Positions 60,830 through 64,000 of a stretch of 64,000 nt of DNA are shown here, one piece after another. The translations under genes were made by a program, and so were the position numbers. Each line of letters begins with the position of its first letter. Within the stretch, counting starts at the first letter, position 1. A model generated the notes under the pieces. That model saw nothing but the letters and a program-made list of their open reading frames with translations, was not told the DNA's origin and ran no database searches. The stretch lies in contig CM057475.1 in assembly GCA_030035585.1 (NCBI GenBank), positions 486,001 through 550,000 of the forward strand, given 5' to 3'. This DNA comes from Dugong dugon. Its lineage: Eukaryota > Chordata > Mammalia > Sirenia > Dugongidae.

Positions 60830-61135
60830 GGAGCAGTAGATGTCCTTCCCCCAGTGACATTAGGCTAGGCTACGTGACTTGCTCTGGCAGCATCTTTAAG
60901 AGCCAGCCCGTAGATTGCCTTGTCCCTCTCTTTCACTCTGCCACGAGACCAAGAATGCTCCAGACAGCAGCTTCTTCTTCTGTCCAGTGTCCTGAGTAGG
61001 GTTCTCACCATGGAGCCAAGCCACCGCCAACCCAGAATGGACGTTCAATGTGAGTAAGAGACTCTGTTGTAATATACTGAGATTTGGGGGACGTTTGTTA
61101 CCACAGCATAACCCAGTCTAAACCTGACTGATACC
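60830..61135 (+). mobile_element. Ancient interspersed repeat, family not named
   Basis: 'tgacattaggctaggctacgtgacttgctctgg', 'ctctgccacgagaccaagaatg' and 'gtttgttaccacagcataacccagtctaaacctgactgatac' form a known ancient mammalian repeat whose name I do not recall with certainty. Confidence 0.5.
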
Positions 61136-61499
61136 CAGGCCAATGGGTTGATGGGTCAATGAAGTCCTGATCCGGGAATTTTAAAATGAAGTACCAAGAA
61201 AGTTGATCTCTTTGGGAGAATGAAGCCATTATACAAAAGTTGGGAGCCTGCCATATCTCATGGATTAAGGAGGAGAGGAAGCCAGTGTAGAGTTAAAGAG
61301 ACGAATGAAACATATGCACAGAGAGAAGCAGAGACAAGAAGTGGAAAGAGAAGCCTTAGAGTTAATGGTTCCAATTGTTTAGGCCAATTTCCATCTCAGT
61401 CCTTACTGTGCCATAGTTGTCTTACTGCCTTGGATTCTCTAAGAATATTTCTTGTTGTTTCAGCTAGTTTAACTTGGATTTAGATTAGAAAAACTCTAA
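61136..61499. other. Single-copy non-coding stretch
   Basis: Nothing recognised. Confidence 0.4.
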
Positions 61500-61600
61500 T
61501 TTGTACATTTCATTTTATAGATGGAGTCACTGAGGCCCAGAGAATGGCTAGGCCAAGCCTGGGTGCTCAGAGCCGTTTGTGACAGCACCTAGACTTTACC
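61500..61600 (+). mobile_element. MIR fragment
   Basis: 'cattttatagatggagtcactgaggcccagagaatggc' is the MIR 3' phrase. Confidence 0.65.
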
Positions 61601-62204
61601 TGACATGGCCCAGTGTACTTTCCTCCTCCTTCAGCCAGAGGCCAGGTGGGAGGTGCCTGAGGGATGCTTGGGGCTTACCTGGAGCCAAGAATTCTCATGA
61701 TTCTTTAGTCTGTGTTCCCAGCCAGGGATCTTAGCTTTCAGAATTTGAAGAAAGAAACAATAATCTAGGAAAAGCCTGGAAAATCAACACACTAAAAGAC
61801 TGTAATAGGAATTTCCTCTCAAGATTTTGTTTTGCTTTTTTCTGAACTTAGATAATATGTGTTTATAATTTTCAAAGCCTAAGTCATCTTGAAAAGTATA
61901 GAGAAGAAAGTAAATATTACCTGAAATCCCATCACTCAGAAAGGTTGTTAATCTTGGTGATTATTCATCCAGATATTTCTCTGTGTCTATATATATGGCC
62001 ATGTAGAAATAGATTCAATTTTACATAAATGGGATCGTACTATATATGCAGTTTTGAAAACTTGTTTTTTTTTTACTTAACAATATGTCATGAGTGTTTT
62101 CTTTGTAGTAAGTATAGAGTTATATTGTCATGTTTAATGGCTACATAGTATTGCACCCTGTGGACCAATGCATCCTAGCATGCTGTCCATAGTATTCCAT
62201 GAAG

Positions 62205-62385
62205 TACACAGCATAGCACAACAGTTGGAGCATAGCCCTGGAGCTAACCTGCCGTGGTTTTAATCCATTTCCCTATTATCCAGCTGTGAGAACTTGGGAA
62301 AGTTGCTTAACTTCTCTGTCTTTTTTCCTCTTCTACAAAATGGAGATTCTAACAGTGCCTTCCTTATGCCTGAATTTCAAATAAA
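62205..62385 (+). mobile_element. MIR, 5' part
   Basis: 'gcatagcacaacagttggagcatagccctgg' to 'gctgtgagaacttgggaaagttgcttaacttctctg' and 'aaaatggagattctaacag'. Confidence 0.7.
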
Positions 62386-62651
62386 CAACAAATGAAACAT
62401 ATTTATACTAAAAAATTTATTCATTATTTATCTGAAACTCAAATTTAGCTGGTCATGTTGGTTTCTTTATTTGCTAAATTTGGCACCCCTATGTCATATA
62501 TAGCAAAAATTTCTTTTCCAGTTTGTCGTTTGCTTTTCAGTTTTGTTTATGGTGTCTTTTTCCATGAAGAATTTTATTTGGATTTTTTTGTAATCATATC
62601 TATTAGTCTATTCCTGCATGGCTTTCATGATATTTTCAGGAAGGCTTTCAC

Positions 62652-62819
62652 AAACCCAAAACCCAAACCCGCTGCTATCCAGTAAATTCCGACTGTTAGC
62701 TACCCTACAGGACAGAGTAGAACCGCTGCCTAAGGGTTTCCAAGGAGCAGCTGGTGGAGGATTCAAACTGCCGACCTTTTGGTTACCATTCAAGCTCTTA
62801 ACCACTTAGCTCCACCCAG
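62652..62819 (-). mobile_element. AfroSINE, short form
   Basis: Antisense from 'aaacccaaaacccaaacccgctgctatcc' to 'cttaaccacttagctccaccc', inside old L1M. Confidence 0.9.
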
Positions 62820-63139
62820 GTTTATGATAAATATTTGCCTATATTTTCATCTAATTATTTTAGGGCTTTACATTTTTACATTCGATATTTGATGGATCTG
62901 GGATTTTTTCTTTCTGGGGAACAGGTAGGAAAACAACTTCTCACTTTCCACTAATGGCTATCCAGTTATTCCAATATCATCTATTGAAAAACCCATCATT
63001 CCTATCAAATTGAAGTGCTGCTTTATCATAGTCACATATTCTGATGTACTTTGGCCTAATGTTGGGCTCTCTGTCCTGTCCCATTGAACTGTCAACTTTG
63101 GGCCAGTAGGATACTGTTTTAATTACTGTTGATTTATGA

Positions 63140-63430
63140 TAGAGGTGGTGTAGTGTGGCAGAGGTTTAAGCACACAGACCCATAGGTTCTGGAAGCAGAA
63201 AGCCTGCACCAAATCCCTGATCCACTTCTCCCTGTGTGACCTTGGGTGAGATACTTATCCTTCCTGGGCCTCAGTTTGCTCATCTGAAAATGGCGGTAAC
63301 ATTAGTGCCTGCCTCATAGGGTTGTTGTGATGAATAAAATGCATGAACACATGCAAAGTACTTCCTTAAACATTCCTTAAACAGTAAGCACTCAGCAAGT
63401 GTATTTATTTACTCTCATTCATTCATTCGT
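63140..63430 (+). mobile_element. MIR, near full length, inside L1M
   Basis: 'ggtgtagtgtggcagaggtttaagcacacagacc', then 'ctgtgtgaccttgggtgagatacttatccttcctgggcc', then 'ctcatagggttgttgtgatg' and 'cagtaagcactcagcaag'. The L1 text resumes on the far side. Confidence 0.85.
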
Positions 63431-64000
63431 GCATGCATTCCTTCATTTTCATATCCAGCAGAGCTCGTTTCCCTTGTACTCTTCTTTAGCAACATTTTTT
63501 CTTGGCTGGTCTGTCTTTATACTTCCAGATGAGACCTAGAATTCTCATGTCAAGTTAAAGAGAAAATCCTCCCAGGAATTTGATGGAGATTGCATTGAAT
63601 TTAATCATATGGAGAAAGTGGTAAGTTTACAATGTTTATTTCTCTTTGCCCAAGAATAAGCTTGTGACTTAACAGATTGAAGTCTTCTTCAGTCCCCCAG
63701 TAAAGAGTAGTATTTTTCAAAATAGTAGAACACATTTCTCCAATAAGTTTATATCTATTTATGGTTCTGTTATAGTGTGAGTAATATTTTTCATTCTGCT
63801 TTCTAACTGGTTAATAAGTATATAAGAACACTATTTGGTAGGCTTACATTGTCATCTGTCAATTTTTTGGGGAAAAAAAGTATATTATTTCCATTAATCT
63901 TCCAATGATCTACTTGGGTTTTCCAGATAGACAGTTGCATCAACTGCAAGTAGTAATCGTTTCCTCCAGCTTTCTAAAAAATAATAATAATATATTTTTT

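Larger units (their letters stand above)
61850..64000 (-). mobile_element. Old L1M, antisense, interrupted by SINE and MIR copies
   Basis: 3' UTR to ORF2 in antisense order. 61850-62200 has 'taatggctacatagtattgcaccctg'. 62400-62655 and 62820-63139 have 'ttgtcgtttgcttttcagttttgtttatgg' and 'actgttttaattactgttgatttatgatag'. 63440-64000 runs into the reverse-transcriptase region ('gagattgcattgaatttaatc'). The copy is cut by MIRs at 62205-62385 and 63140-63430 and by an AfroSINE at 62652-62819. It runs off the right edge. Confidence 0.75.

Overview
This is mammalian nuclear DNA, almost certainly from an afrotherian and most likely an elephant. The diagnostic signal is about two dozen tRNA-derived SINEs of the AfroSINE type (sense strand begins 'gagccctggtggtgcagtggttaag' or a decayed form, carries a Pol III B box, ends in a 'tatgagtcggaatcgactcgacggcaac' tail). 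They sit beside RTE-clade LINE fragments with the same tail and two lineage-type L1 subfamilies. There is no bacterial, phage or CRISPR content. Most open frames are L1 remnants or chance frames.

Only one protein-coding gene is recognisable. It is a two-exon FAM170-family gene on the minus strand (exon 1 at 32895-32940, exon 2 at 29888-30737). The splice sites match in phase, the start codon context is strong, and two CRE-like sites lie about 230 bp upstream. Its reading frame is broken by one extra GT dinucleotide inside the CxxC of its zinc-finger-like motif. Apart from that indel the two exons give about 297 residues, so this is either a very young pseudogene, a polymorphic allele or a sequence error.

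Layout: 1-1640 is an unidentified family of direct and inverted repeats. 1690-6440 is old L1M, an RTE reverse-transcriptase fragment, an AfroSINE and LTR copies. 6440-9750 is mostly single-copy DNA with an orphan CpG-rich patch near 8150-8510. 10111-12290 is a SINE cluster that includes three SINEs stacked on one target site. 13510-22403 is a partial L1 followed by a near full-length L1. 22513-28500 holds a solo LTR, old L1, SINEs and an RTE 3' end. 28500-34500 holds the FAM170-like gene and its surroundings. 34519-35968 is a 5'-truncated L1 with clear target-site duplications. 36122-36960 is a SINE plus RTE. 36970-45540 is a full-length L1 split by a solo LTR. 45600-49460 is older L1 with SINE insertions. 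49528-53704 is an L1 that lacks its 3' half yet is flanked by target-site duplications, and it contains another nested L1. 53705-64000 is single-copy DNA with MIR, SINE and old L1M.

The window is mainly a record of retrotransposition. L1 supplies the enzymes, and the SINEs share their 3' tail with RTE, which suggests RTE once mobilised them. No undescribed multi-gene system is visible. The observations most worth checking are the frame-broken FAM170-like gene, the triple SINE nest, the 3'-truncated L1 with target-site duplications, and the unidentified repeat at the left edge.
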